Translations under genes and position numbers: made by a program
Notes under the pieces: model-generated
What the model was told of the DNA's origin: nothing
What the model saw: only the letters and a program-made list of their open reading frames with translations
Database searches by the model: none
Assembly: GCF_020966775.1 (NCBI RefSeq)
Contig: NZ_JAJKFV010000030.1
Location: forward strand, 124,001 to 188,000
DNA: 64,000 bases
Origin: Rhodopirellula halodulae
GTDB taxonomy: Bacteria; Planctomycetota; Planctomycetia; Pirellulales; Pirellulaceae
Reading direction: 5' to 3'
In this document: one piece after another, positions 29,901 through 38,510 of the stretch
How positions within the stretch are numbered: the stretch's first letter is position 1
Layout of the letters: each line of letters begins with the position of its first letter

Positions 29901-30362
29901 CAACAAGTTCGTCCCGGTTTTCAAATGCGTTGATTGAGTCTGGTCGAGAGGTAGCACGTGGTATTTGGTGCTGTACCCTGGCAACTTGGCGATCAAGTTC
30001 CCGTTGAGGTAAACCTCGGCATCTTCGTCATGATGAATCAGCAGGCCAGGATGGTTCGGAAGAGTTGGGACTTGGAACTCTTTCCGCATCCAAATCTCAT
30101 TGCCGGTCCAAATCGTGCCGACGCGGGAGGCCGGGGTTTCGATGGTCCCAAACCCACCTTCCCCCTGTTTCCAGTTTTCATGTTGAAATTCAGGCTTGGT
30201 CCAGTCGTCCGCAGGCTGTTTCTGCCGATAGTGCCATTGGTCAGCAACGGGGATTCCGTTCGCCTCGTCAGCGAAGGAAAATACGGTGAAGCAAAAACTC
30301 AGGTTGAGAGCGAGTGAAAGCTGAAGGATTCTGTCAACTACTCTTGAGCCAGAATGGATCAT
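26901..30362 (-). CDS. GH2 glycosidase fused to a GH43-like five-bladed propeller
   Basis: An 1153-residue secreted enzyme with two catalytic-type modules. A signal peptide (RILQLSLALNLSFCFTVFSFA) precedes a carbohydrate-binding sandwich, then GH2 sugar-binding, immunoglobulin-like and TIM-barrel domains to about 815. The GH2 acid/base is E611 in VPFNER and the nucleophile is E678 in VVGEFGGHG. The C-terminal part (about 820-1150) looks like a GH43-type propeller: WIRDPYITLGPE, LIWAPELHWLGDRW, RHDPSIFTDDDGSRYLLWSN and GHGTPFQDRDGRWW. GH2 enzymes include beta-galactosidases, glucuronidases and mannosidases; GH43-like modules often act on arabinan, xylan or galactan side chains. The ATG at 30362 is preferred to one at 30449. 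The neighbouring sulfatase argues for a sulfated algal glycan, as inference. Confidence 0.88.
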   Translation of the reverse strand: MIHSGSRVVDRILQLSLALNLSFCFTVFSFADEANGIPVADQWHYRQKQPADDWTKPEFQHENWKQGEGGFGTIETPASRVGTIWTGNEIWMRKEFQVPTLPNHPGLLIHHDEDAEVYLNGNLIAKLPGYSTKYHVLPLDQTQSTHLKTGTNLLAVHCKQTAGGQFIDAHVIDADNVPTLPRPKRETVPFQSELITRWGAEVTADNAWTEYPRPQFQRDNWTNLNGHWNYAVTPKSQTDAPEQWNGKILVPFSLESKLGGVQRLLDSSESLWYHREFNSSNPDGKRTLLNFEAVDYRCEVFVNGTSIGTHVGGNTPFTLDATKALIRGKNDLVVRVEDATEEWQLRGKQTLNARGIWYTQVSGIWQTVWMEEVPESYLRDLKITTDAEQGSITISPQTESEAPVRVTVKDGGKVVAEGTIESGSTTLQVPNAKLWSPDSPHLYDIEATLLSPSGNEQDSVTSYAGIRSVGKVKDADGHWRFTLNGEVLFHWGPLDQGWWPDGLLTPPSDEAMLFDIEWLKSAGFNMIRKHIKVEPRRYYYHCDRLGMMVWQDHVSGGTNAEGWPEWTRLRPNPNDAQWPTEQHEQFMLELEWMIDALENHPSIVSWVPFNERWGQHQTMEVGKWTVKRDPTRIINIASGGNFWPVGDVVDEHRYPHPGFPFELNQDGRFDDFIKVVGEFGGHGYPVKGHLWDANRRNWGYGGLPKNEAEYKQRYVTSLEKLNQLRRQGIAAGVYTQTSDVEGEINGLMTYDRKVIKIPAEQLKQLHQSLFTPLDQKAADKFPNSAFIEQKTDRQPAEVMSADQIRTGLKSHDRALHIKSGWIRDPYITLGPEQEYYYLTGTQPSENDPRETTNPYNIGLGEQSIVGNEVRVWRSKDLVEWESLGPVFQVSDTMKARSGKKIGKPLIWAPELHWLGDRWALVHCPKQHSSLALSEGSDLKGPWTHPMRGKLGPRHDPSIFTDDDGSRYLLWSNTLVAKLASDLSGYETQPVRIDPAGTRPGPNGTSIARIGHEGATMIKVGDKYVHLGTAWSTDQGRKGSYNLYYCVADNITGPYGPRKFAGRFLGHGTPFQDRDGRWWCTAFFNANVPPVSRDGIETKDLGENAQTINEQGVTIVPLEVRIDKNGEVIVRAKDPAYATPGPDEAQQFDSASTN

Positions 30363-30681
30363 AAACAACCTCGTGGGGGACGATGGAGGGTGGGAAGATC
30401 GATGGTCAGCGATGCAACATTGAGCCAGAGGAATCGAAAAACGATGCAAAAGAAAAGGCGAAACGCAATTTGGATGCGATCCGCCGCTTTGTTATGCCTT
30501 CTGGCAGTTCGGCGTCTCTGGTTTGAAAACGGCTTGCACGACCAACAAAACCAAACGATCTCAGTCGCAGGATAGCACGACAACATATCTTATTCAAGTT
30601 CCTGGCGGTTTGAGGGCACTCCAGCGCGACCGTACCGCCGAGTGATTCTCTTCCCGAAGGTAGTTTTCAGCAAAATCCGAC
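30363..30681. other. Divergent promoter region, GH2 fusion and DUF1853 genes
   Basis: A 319-base gap between divergent genes. I see no clear operator, terminator or RNA gene. It must contain both promoters. Confidence 0.35.
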
Positions 30682-31605
30682 ATGAAACGCATCCCGTCAC
30701 CATGCTTCCCATCCGGGCAGTTGCTGGCCGATTTGGAATGGGCCATCAACAGCCCGTCTTTGCTGGGGCAACCTCCGGCCGGATGTCGATCCGAGATTGT
30801 CGAAATAGTGCCAGCCAACAACGTCGACCCGTCCAAGGTTGACGCAGTCCATCTCCAGCAATGGTTTGAGGAACAGAATCGCCAGCGACCGTTGGGCCGA
30901 CGAGTAGGACGCTACTTTGAAAGACTCGTGCACTACTGGCTCAAGCATCTACGACGCGTCGAGATGATCGCGCATGGAAAGCCAATTCTCGAAGCAGGTC
31001 GGACGATCGGCGAGATCGACTTTTTGTATCTCGATGAGCATGGGGAACTCACGCATCTGGAGGTCGCGGTCAAGTTCTATCTCGGAATCATCTCGACCGA
31101 GAGCAGTGGCCTTTATTTTGTTGGGCCCAACTTGAAGGATACTTATGACCGAAAATTTGACCGCATGTTCCAACATCAGCTTCAGTTGGAATCGGAGATC
31201 TTTCCAAGTCAGCCTCGCCGAGCCGCTCTGGTCAAAGGAATTCTCTTCTACCCAGTAGGCAGCGGCCAACCAAATGATACGGCGTCTCCACCAACCGCCA
31301 GCCAGACACACCTTCGAGGCGAATGGGTCCGAGCGTCAGCGCTGCGGCGATGGTGCGATCGCAATCTAGTATCCGACGATCGGTTCTCTCTTCCTGACAA
31401 ACCGTTTTGGCTAACGGCATTCAAGGGGCCAGAAAGGGATTCGCAAACTGACAATGAAGCGATGGTCGCAGCCTGTTTACAAGACGTCAAAACCCAACGA
31501 CGTCCCGTGATGGCAACGGTGACGTCAGCGGCAGCGATGAACCCTTCCGGCAATACTGAGTTCAAACGTCTGATTGTTGTTCCTGATACTTGGCCTGATC
31601 CGTGA
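30682..31605 (+). CDS. DUF1853-family protein, nuclease-like fold
   Basis: A 307-residue cytoplasmic protein. The family core is clear: LGRRVGRYFERLVHYWLKHL, then EAGRTIGEIDFLYLDEHGELTHLEVAVKFYL. The acidic residues of GEIDFL with the E-x-x-x-K of LEVAVKF resemble the metal-binding site of PD-(D/E)XK nucleases, as noted for related uncharacterised families; activity is not known. A second conserved block is LYFVGPNLKDTYDRKFDRMFQHQL. No signal peptide or membrane helix. It is divergent from the GH2 fusion and converges on an esterase gene 28 bases away, so its context gives no clue to its substrate or pathway. Confidence 0.8.
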   Translation: MKRIPSPCFPSGQLLADLEWAINSPSLLGQPPAGCRSEIVEIVPANNVDPSKVDAVHLQQWFEEQNRQRPLGRRVGRYFERLVHYWLKHLRRVEMIAHGKPILEAGRTIGEIDFLYLDEHGELTHLEVAVKFYLGIISTESSGLYFVGPNLKDTYDRKFDRMFQHQLQLESEIFPSQPRRAALVKGILFYPVGSGQPNDTASPPTASQTHLRGEWVRASALRRWCDRNLVSDDRFSLPDKPFWLTAFKGPERDSQTDNEAMVAACLQDVKTQRRPVMATVTSAAAMNPSGNTEFKRLIVVPDTWPDP

Positions 31606-31633
31606 ACACGCAACGGACCTCGGGTCATTCTTC

Positions 31634-32773
31634 TTACGGTTTCAAATGTTCATCGATGAACGATTGAATCATTTCTCGAACTTCGCGTGACGAAAACCCT
31701 TTTCCACCATGCTTGGCTCCACGGATCAAATGGAGCTTCGAGGGCACGTTCGCGGTTTCCAACGCGGCATGTAGTTTTTGGCTCTGGTTCATCGGGACCA
31801 CCGGATCCGCCGTCCCATGGATGATCAAAAACGGGGGATCATTCGCGTCGATGTAGGTGATGGGGTTCACCTTTTTGATCCCGGCTTGGTTTGGCAACAC
31901 TTCACCCCCACCGAGCAACTTCGACTCCGGTGAGCCATCGCGATTGTGAGCTTCGTAGCCCGGTTCGGTCACGAACGCTTCAAAATCAGTTGGACCGTAG
32001 AGGTCCACCACGGCTTGAACGGTACTGGATTGATCTTGCCATCCTCCCGTGCCTTCGAACTCTTTGACGTCGCCTGATGTTCCCAACAAAGCGACCAAAT
32101 GACCGCCGGCGGAGCTTCCCGCCACGCCGATGCGTTCGGAATCAATTCCATACTCATCCGCATGAGCACGCAAAAAACGAATCGCACATTTGCAGTCTTC
32201 GATTTGGGCGGGAAAGGGGGCTTCGCCAGTCAGCCTGTATTCGATGGTTGCACCGACATAGCCATTGGCCACCCAACGTGCAAGTTGATTGACGCCTCCG
32301 TCCTTTGTACCGCCCATCCATCCACCGCCGTGAATCCAAACCATCAACGGCGATGGTTCCGAACGAGGCTTCTCCGGCAGAACAATGTGCATGGTCAAGT
32401 CTCTGCCACCACCTTGTCCGAATACCACGTTGCGAAGGACACGGGTTCTCGCAGGATTGCGTTGGGATCGCACGGCAGTGGTTCTTTCGTTGGTCGGTTG
32501 TCGCACGCGTTGCGGAATGGATTCTTCCGCGAGTTCAATCACGCCGTCCCCATCGCGGTCCATTCGCGAAAACAAACGGGCGGGACCTTGGAACTCTGCG
32601 CGAGTGACCTTGCCGTCTTGATTCGCATCGTCTCGTTTCAAACGCTCCATCACACTTGGTCGAGAGGACGGTTGTTGTGTCTGGTCCTGGGAATAGCAAG
32701 CGACACCATGGGTGACACCGGCAAGAGTGAATGCAAGCGAGAAGCGATAAAGCATCGAGGAACGGAATCGCAT
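31634..32773 (-). CDS. Secreted alpha/beta hydrolase (esterase) with EF-hand-like segment
   Basis: A 379-residue exported hydrolase. After a signal peptide (LYRFSLAFTLAGVTHGVA) comes a calcium-type double loop: DANQDGKVTRAEF and DRDGDGVIELAEE, as in EF-hands or dockerins. The catalytic domain has the oxyanion motif HGGGW, nucleophile elbow GSSAGG, and acid and histidine near GTADPVVP and GAKHGG. It belongs to the BD-FAE/hormone-sensitive-lipase-like esterases, often carbohydrate or feruloyl esterases in such clusters. The ATG at 32773 gives the better signal peptide; the frame is open to 32839. It lies 203 bases after the NagB/PIG-L gene on the same strand. De-esterification of a polysaccharide is likely, the ester is unknown. 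Confidence 0.85.
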   Translation of the reverse strand: MRFRSSMLYRFSLAFTLAGVTHGVACYSQDQTQQPSSRPSVMERLKRDDANQDGKVTRAEFQGPARLFSRMDRDGDGVIELAEESIPQRVRQPTNERTTAVRSQRNPARTRVLRNVVFGQGGGRDLTMHIVLPEKPRSEPSPLMVWIHGGGWMGGTKDGGVNQLARWVANGYVGATIEYRLTGEAPFPAQIEDCKCAIRFLRAHADEYGIDSERIGVAGSSAGGHLVALLGTSGDVKEFEGTGGWQDQSSTVQAVVDLYGPTDFEAFVTEPGYEAHNRDGSPESKLLGGGEVLPNQAGIKKVNPITYIDANDPPFLIIHGTADPVVPMNQSQKLHAALETANVPSKLHLIRGAKHGGKGFSSREVREMIQSFIDEHLKP

Positions 32774-32976
32774 GGTATGTGACCAAGAACAGGGAGGTGC
32801 TGCGACGGACAAACGGGACGCGTGACGACTTCCTGTCATCCAGACTGGTACGCGTTCGGAATCCGCAGTTTAGCCGAGCCCAAACCGCCGCAGGCCCACG
32901 ATGCCCGGTCACAGCCATTTGTTACACAGTGGCCAATCATCGATTGTTGATTGGTCGGCAAAAGCTTTCGACTTCG

Positions 32977-34866
32977 CTATCGATCCATTCCCTTCCATCG
33001 CACAAAACCCTCGATGGCTTGGTATTGAGCCAGGCCGAGCTGGTCGTAGGTTCGAGCCGTGTGAGCGTTGCGTGCTTCGGCTCGCTGCCAAAATTCGCGG
33101 GCGTCCGCTCCGGGAAAGAGTGCTCGATCTTTTTGCGATTCGTGTTTGAAAATGGCCGCTCGTTTGCGATCGACTTCTTGAGGACTGAGTGGCACCGCCA
33201 TTTCGATTTCGTAGGGCGGCCACTCCTGCCACGCGCCGCGGTACAACCACACCGCGCACGATCGCATCCATTCATCTTCACGACAAAGCTCGCAAGCGGC
33301 GAAAAGCACTTCCAAGCAAGTTCGGTGAGTTCCATGCGGATCGCTCAAGTCACCGGCCGCGTAAATCTGGTGCGGCTGCACGTCTCTTAACAAGTCGACG
33401 GTGATCTCGATGTCGCGATCACTGATGGGTTTCTTCCGAACCACGCCCGTTTCATAAAACGGCAAATCGAGGAAGTGCAATCGCTCCGCCGGCACACCGC
33501 AAACGATTGCCCCTTCTTCCGCTTCGCCTCGTCGGATCAAGCCCTTTAAACGTTGCATTTCAGGAATGTCGACTTCGCCGGGGTCCTTGTCACCCAAAAA
33601 GCGAATCATCTTCTGCGTCAATTCGACCACCGGAGGCGACAACAGGTCGAACTCTTTGCAGAACTCCCGAGCAAACTTCGCGAAGCGGATTGCGTCGCCA
33701 TCAAAAACTGCAATGTTGCCCGACGTTTGATAAGCCACGTGCACCTCGTGGCCTTGGTCGGCCAATCGAGTCAACGTGCCTCCCATCGAGATCACATCAT
33801 CGTCGGGATGAGGCGAAAACAAGACGATGCGTTTGGGAAAGACGACGTCGGGTTGGTTGGGTTTGCCGGCCGGCCATCCCGTGATCGTGCTTTGTAGATG
33901 CCGGAAAACACGCAAGTTGATTTCGTATGCCGACCCGTATTCTGCCAACAGATCTTGCAGGCCATTTTCGTTGTAGTCGCCATCGACCAACATCAACACG
34001 GGCTTGTCCAGCGACTGCGAAAGAGCAATCACGGCGCGACGCACCATCGCATCGTCCCAGACCACTTTCTCATCCAGCCAAGGCGATTGGATCCGGCTGA
34101 TCGCGGCTGACGCGGCTTCGTCCAAGATCAATTCGGCGCCGGGGTGTTCTTGCAGCGAAGTCGCGGGGACCGAAGGAGCCAACTCGCCCTCCACGGTTCT
34201 TGCGATGATCGAGGATTTGCCTTCACCGAATGCCAGCAGAAAAATCTTCTTGGCTTGCAAAATGGTGCCGACACCCATCGTGATGGCTCGACGAGGAACG
34301 TTCTCGACACCGAAAAAGTTGCTGGCGGAATCAATTCGCGTCATCCCGTCCAACGTGATCATGCGCGTCCGCGAATCGGTGCCTGAACCGGGCTCGTTGA
34401 AACCGATGTGACCAGTCCGTCCGATTCCAAGCAACTGGATGTCGATTCCACCCGCCTCTTCGATTCGCTGCTCATAAGCCAAGCAGTAATCGGCAACGCA
34501 TTCGGGTTGCAAGGTGCCGTCGGGCAGATGAATGTTCTCGGCAACCATGTCGACATGATCGAACAAGTGCTCATGCATGAATCGCGAATGGCTCTGCAGG
34601 CACTCCGCCGACATCGGATAGTACTCGTCCAAATTGAACGTCACGACGTTGGCAAACGAGAGGCCTTCTTCCGCGTGCAAGCGTCGCAGTTCCGCGTACA
34701 CGTCCACCGGCGATGAACCAGCTACCAAGCCGAGTACCGCAGTCCGAGATTCCGCAGCACGACTTCGGATCAAACGAGCGATCTCGTTTGCAACGGCGAC
34801 GCTGGCGTCCCGCGAATCGGGGTAGATGCGATAAGCAATCTTGCTTTTGGTGGACGCACATACCAT
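32977..34866 (-). CDS. Glucosamine-6-phosphate deaminase-like domain fused to PIG-L deacetylase
   Basis: A 629-residue fusion. The N-terminal half is NagB-like: LGLVAGSSPVDVYAEL, NLDEYYPM and GIGRTGHIGFNEPGS are the sugar-phosphate and catalytic loops of the deaminase that makes fructose-6-phosphate and ammonia. From about residue 355 a PIG-L/LmbE de-N-acetylase follows, with the zinc motif SPHPDDD and a second site DPHGTHR. NagB-PIG-L fusions occur in Bacteroidetes and planctomycetes. The product could deacetylate and deaminate an amino sugar in one protein. No signal peptide. The ATG at 34866 is used; a GTG at 34902 would start 13 bases after the ROK kinase stop and is also plausible. It is downstream of that kinase in one operon. 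Confidence 0.87.
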   Translation of the reverse strand: MVCASTKSKIAYRIYPDSRDASVAVANEIARLIRSRAAESRTAVLGLVAGSSPVDVYAELRRLHAEEGLSFANVVTFNLDEYYPMSAECLQSHSRFMHEHLFDHVDMVAENIHLPDGTLQPECVADYCLAYEQRIEEAGGIDIQLLGIGRTGHIGFNEPGSGTDSRTRMITLDGMTRIDSASNFFGVENVPRRAITMGVGTILQAKKIFLLAFGEGKSSIIARTVEGELAPSVPATSLQEHPGAELILDEAASAAISRIQSPWLDEKVVWDDAMVRRAVIALSQSLDKPVLMLVDGDYNENGLQDLLAEYGSAYEINLRVFRHLQSTITGWPAGKPNQPDVVFPKRIVLFSPHPDDDVISMGGTLTRLADQGHEVHVAYQTSGNIAVFDGDAIRFAKFAREFCKEFDLLSPPVVELTQKMIRFLGDKDPGEVDIPEMQRLKGLIRRGEAEEGAIVCGVPAERLHFLDLPFYETGVVRKKPISDRDIEITVDLLRDVQPHQIYAAGDLSDPHGTHRTCLEVLFAACELCREDEWMRSCAVWLYRGAWQEWPPYEIEMAVPLSPQEVDRKRAAIFKHESQKDRALFPGADAREFWQRAEARNAHTARTYDQLGLAQYQAIEGFVRWKGMDR

Positions 34867-34914
34867 TTGCACGGCGTCCGTTCCTGACACATGAGTCTTC
34901 ACGCGAGCGGTCTC

Positions 34915-35967
34915 TTAGCGAATTGAATCGGAACCTTCTTGTTCAGCCAATTGTTGAGCAAAGTGGGCGGCGCCCACAATGCCCGCATCGTTGCCGAGCG
35001 TGGCAAATTCGATCTGCAGGTTCCGGCTGATTTGAGTCAGCGACCGCGGCAAACATTCCACGCGGACGCCTTCAATGAAACGCTTGCCGATGTCGGTGCC
35101 CGGACCGCCGAAATTCATCGCACCACCGAGCAAGACGACCTCCGGATCCAATACGTGAGCCAACATGGAAATCGCGCGGCCAATGTAGATGGCGGTTTGA
35201 TCGATGGTTTGCGTCGCAACCCTGTCACCCAAAGCGGCAGCGTTGGCAATCGCGAGCGGGGTCAAACGCTTGGCAGAGTTCAGGCTGGATTCATCCCTAG
35301 AACTCTGCATCAGTTCGTTTGCTGTTTGCACGACACCGGCTGATCCGGCGTAGGCTTCCAAGTGACCAGGAAAGCCGCAACCACAAAGTCTCGCGTCTTG
35401 ATCGAATTGAATCGTGGCGTGTCCAATTTCGCCTCCGCAACCATTGGCCCCGCGAAGTGGGCGTCCGTTCACAATGACTCCACCGCCAACGCCCGTTCCC
35501 AAAGTCAACAAGACCAATGATTCGGCTCGACAAAGCCCGTGAACGGACTCCGCCAGTGCCGCCGCATCCGCGTCGTTGAGGACGGCCACCGGCTTCTCAA
35601 AAACATTCGTCAATTGCTGGCGAAAGTTCAGATGATGCCAACGATGCAAATTCGCGGTTTCGGCCAGAGCCTCTTCTTTGGGATCCAGCACACCGGCCAT
35701 AGCCAATCCAATGGCGCTGAGATCCGTCAGTTCTTTCGACGATGTGCGTAGCGTTTCCTCCACGCTTTGTCGGCATGCTTCGAAAGCCGACTCCAGCGAG
35801 TCGAATTCTTCCGTGCGAATGTGGTTCCGCCAGATGAGGTGATCGCCATGGAACAAGCCGAACTTGATGGTGGTCCCACCCAAATCGATCCCAAGCACCC
35901 AGCGTTGTCGCAATTGCTCAGTTGCCCTCTCGTGCGATTTGCCAATGGAGTGAGACGACGCCGACAT
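34915..35967 (-). CDS. ROK-family sugar kinase
   Basis: A 350-residue cytoplasmic kinase. The ATP site is VLGIDLGGTTIKFGLF, followed by VAVLNDADAAALAE with the catalytic aspartate, LTLGTGVGGGVIVNG and the ROK motif CGCGFPGHLEAYAGSAG. The last shows the zinc-cysteine pair but with histidine after GFPG where many members have cysteine. ROK enzymes phosphorylate glucose, N-acetylglucosamine or N-acetylmannosamine. It precedes the NagB/PIG-L gene by a short gap, so amino-sugar phosphorylation is likely. A NanK-like role for the sialate locus 30 kb away is possible; glucokinase is the main alternative. Confidence 0.87.
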   Translation of the reverse strand: MSASSHSIGKSHERATEQLRQRWVLGIDLGGTTIKFGLFHGDHLIWRNHIRTEEFDSLESAFEACRQSVEETLRTSSKELTDLSAIGLAMAGVLDPKEEALAETANLHRWHHLNFRQQLTNVFEKPVAVLNDADAAALAESVHGLCRAESLVLLTLGTGVGGGVIVNGRPLRGANGCGGEIGHATIQFDQDARLCGCGFPGHLEAYAGSAGVVQTANELMQSSRDESSLNSAKRLTPLAIANAAALGDRVATQTIDQTAIYIGRAISMLAHVLDPEVVLLGGAMNFGGPGTDIGKRFIEGVRVECLPRSLTQISRNLQIEFATLGNDAGIVGAAHFAQQLAEQEGSDSIR

Positions 35968-36237
35968 ACGTTTGTTGCAGGGGGATTCGAAAGAAAGAAA
36001 CTGACTGATTGGGAAGGAGCTGGCTTCGCATCAGAGCATTTCAGTGAAGGAACGCTCGCGGCTCTGCCAATGCCAAGGGATCGGCAGGAAGGTTTGAATG
36101 CGGAGTCCTGACTTCCTTGATGCCACGCGAAGAGGATCGGATGCAGTCTAGTCCAAAACGCCGGCAACGATTGGCTTTTGTTCCATTACAATTGCCGGCC
36201 ACCTCACCCCGATTTCCCACCTCACGAGAGAATTCTC

Positions 36238-37218
36238 ATGCCTTTCAATCCGACTCAACGAGCCGAGCTTCAGTTCTTTTTCGACGAGGCGACCACATCG
36301 GCGGGCTCAAGCTTTCCTGTCTCAAGCCGCAATTGCCTTGGATTCATCCGGCATTGGTTCTGCAGCATGACCTTGTTGTTTGTGTCGGGATTGGCTGGCC
36401 AAGTCTTGGCGGTGGAACCCGCGCACGAAGCCGAGCACATTGCGTTGTGGAAAGACGGCGCACCGGGATCGGTCGATCGAATGAATGAAGCTCCGATTTG
36501 GGAAGGTGCCAATTTGACCAATGTGCATCATCCGACGATCACGCCGTATGTTCCCGCACCCGAAAAGTCGACTGGTACGGCGGTGCTGATTTGCCCAGGA
36601 GGTGGTCACAAGAAACTTTGCCTCGGACACGAAGGCGATTCGTTGGCCAAATGGTTTGCCGAGCGGGGCATCGCCGCATTCGTGCTTCGCTATCGATTGT
36701 GTCGCGAACCCAATTCGCCATACACCTTGGAAGGCCACGCCATGGACGACACTCACCGAGCCATCCGGATGATCCGCTCGCGAGCGGAAGAGTGGAATCT
36801 GAAAACGGATCGAATCGGCATCTTGGGTTTTTCGGCCGGTGGTGAGCTTGCTGCCTATTCTGCGATGAACCCACAAGACGGCAACGCTCAGTCCGCGGAT
36901 CCGATCGAACAAGTCAGCAGTCGCCCGGACTTTCACGCACTGATTTACCCCGGAAAGTCCGCTACTTTTGAAGTTCACGAAGGAATGTCACCGGCATTCG
37001 TTGCCTTTGGCTATCACGATCGCGAAGACATCGCGGTTGGGATGGCTCATGTCTATCTGAAGTACAAAGCCGCGAATGTTCCGTGCGAAATGCACGTTTA
37101 CAGCGAAGCGGGACACGGCTTCGGCTTTCGCGAAGACCGCAACAAGGCGGCATTGAAGTGGCCGGAGCGATTGGAGGACTGGCTGATCGATCGCAAACTG
37201 CTGACGCCAGTCGAATGA
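36238..37218 (+). CDS. Secreted esterase-like alpha/beta hydrolase
   Basis: A hydrolase of the BD-FAE/dienelactone-like group. The frame from ATG 36238 has 326 residues; the hydrophobic MTLLFVSGLAGQVLAVEP beginning at 36367 is the likely signal core, so either start is possible. Motifs are ICPGGGHKKL (oxyanion), GILGFSAGGELAAY (serine nucleophile elbow), and the terminal GHGFGF (histidine). The upstream region with IALWKDGAPGSV is typical of planctomycete esterase-like proteins. Likely extracytoplasmic carbohydrate esterase, substrate unknown. It is divergent from the ROK kinase and convergent with the AraC regulator 26 bases away. Confidence 0.82.
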   Translation: MPFNPTQRAELQFFFDEATTSAGSSFPVSSRNCLGFIRHWFCSMTLLFVSGLAGQVLAVEPAHEAEHIALWKDGAPGSVDRMNEAPIWEGANLTNVHHPTITPYVPAPEKSTGTAVLICPGGGHKKLCLGHEGDSLAKWFAERGIAAFVLRYRLCREPNSPYTLEGHAMDDTHRAIRMIRSRAEEWNLKTDRIGILGFSAGGELAAYSAMNPQDGNAQSADPIEQVSSRPDFHALIYPGKSATFEVHEGMSPAFVAFGYHDREDIAVGMAHVYLKYKAANVPCEMHVYSEAGHGFGFREDRNKAALKWPERLEDWLIDRKLLTPVE

Positions 37219-37244
37219 TAGATTGAAGACGTGCTTCGTTGATT

Positions 37245-38108
37245 TTAACGCGAGCGTTTCAGTTGGCTCGGCGGTACTCCGTAGACCCGCTTGAAAGCTC
37301 GCGAGAATTGAAAGGCATCGGCGAACTTCAGCATCTCGGCCACGTCGCGGACTTTCATTCCTTGCGTGAACAGCAAATCCGCGGCGTAATTCATCCGGAG
37401 CCGCAGCAGATACTGATAGGCTCCGCGAGCTGCGTAGCGTTTGAATAGTCGCGAGACATACACCGTGGTGTAGCCGCATTGGTCGGCGACTTCTGCGATC
37501 GATGTGAGATCGCGGTAGTTGTCGTCCATGTATTGCCGGATGTCTTGATAGACCTCGTACGCCTTGGGCGAATCACCCTCGGAAGTCGACCTCCGCTGAG
37601 CAATTTTGATGATCATTGCCCGCGTGATCAGAGAAACGATGTCTCGCGATCGAAGCTGATCGTCCTTGCCCTCGGTCGCGATCATTTGAAACAGATCCGT
37701 CAGTTCTTTGACGTTTCGCACGTGCAGCGGATAGCCGCTGAGCAGATCCGCCTCCTGCAAGAGCCGCTTCGCGTCCGTACCGGACATGTCCAGGTAGTAC
37801 TTTCGCATTCCCGTTTGGGAGCTGTTTTCGATTCGATGCCGAACGCCGGGGCCGTAAGCGAACACGGTCCCACGCTTCAGGTCGAACCACTCGTTTTCCA
37901 GTTGCAATCGGCCTTCGCCCTGGTCGACGAACTCCAAACCCCAGAACGGGAAATCGCTTCGTCTGATGACATAGTCCAACGACGTCCGCTCCATCCCACC
38001 GCAGACAACCGTGAACCGGCTGTGTGGATCCGGATCCAGGTCCAGGTAAAAGTGCGAGGCCTCGACGGTTTGCTTCGACACAAACTCGGGTTCTTGGAAC
38101 TCTGCCAT
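37245..38108 (-). CDS. AraC-family transcription regulator
   Basis: A 287-residue regulator. The N-terminal part (about 30-110) is a cupin-type sensor domain with GEGRLQLENEWFDLKRGTVFAYGPGVRH in outline. The C-terminal double helix-turn-helix (about 185-285) has DLTSIAEVADQCGYTTVYVSRLFK and then the second motif FADAFQFSRAFKRVYGVPPSQ. Such proteins usually activate sugar-catabolic genes on binding a sugar. The target may be the neighbouring esterase, ROK kinase or carbohydrate region, but no operator proves it. The ATG lies 8 bases after a 12-bp palindrome (38116-38127). The regulator converges on the esterase gene. Confidence 0.88.
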   Translation of the reverse strand: MAEFQEPEFVSKQTVEASHFYLDLDPDPHSRFTVVCGGMERTSLDYVIRRSDFPFWGLEFVDQGEGRLQLENEWFDLKRGTVFAYGPGVRHRIENSSQTGMRKYYLDMSGTDAKRLLQEADLLSGYPLHVRNVKELTDLFQMIATEGKDDQLRSRDIVSLITRAMIIKIAQRRSTSEGDSPKAYEVYQDIRQYMDDNYRDLTSIAEVADQCGYTTVYVSRLFKRYAARGAYQYLLRLRMNYAADLLFTQGMKVRDVAEMLKFADAFQFSRAFKRVYGVPPSQLKRSR

Positions 38109-38510
38109 CGCAAACTTCTAGCTAGAAAAAACGAAAATTTTAGGCTGCCTCAGCCAATTTGTTCAGAAATCAGGCGTATAGACTGCGCCGGGGCGAATGT
38201 GTCGAAGGTCATTTTACGTCGCAAAACCCGTTTCGGTTCCGCTGGAGGCCACCCATTCGGCGAAGTTCGTCACCAAAACATCCCGTTTAAATTGAGATAT
38301 GTCGGATTGTTTTGGGCTATTCATTTTTCGCGTAGTCGAGTGAGAATTGCCACCATTGAGCGTCTGCAACCGCAGTTCCCACGCCCCTATTTCTTTTTGG
38401 GCAAACCATCCGCCCTTTGGAAGATTTTGTGGCGAACGCTTGGGTCGGGCGGACATTGCAACTGCCTCAAAACTATTCCCACTCTTTCCAATTCTGGAGC
38501 CCCATTCGAA
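38109..38510. other. Leader region between AraC and the second DUF1559 gene
   Basis: A 402-base gap. The 12-bp palindrome TTCTAGCTAGAA lies at 38116-38127, close to the AraC start. A frame stays open through the rest, upstream of the DUF1559 start, but its translation is not protein-like and the pilin leader begins cleanly at 38511. No RNA gene or terminator seen. Confidence 0.4.

Noticed and set aside
37479-38510. Upstream extension of the second DUF1559 frame, antisense to the AraC gene
   Set aside because: The extension has no homology and would put the prepilin leader in mid-protein; the ATG at 38511 gives the standard leader.
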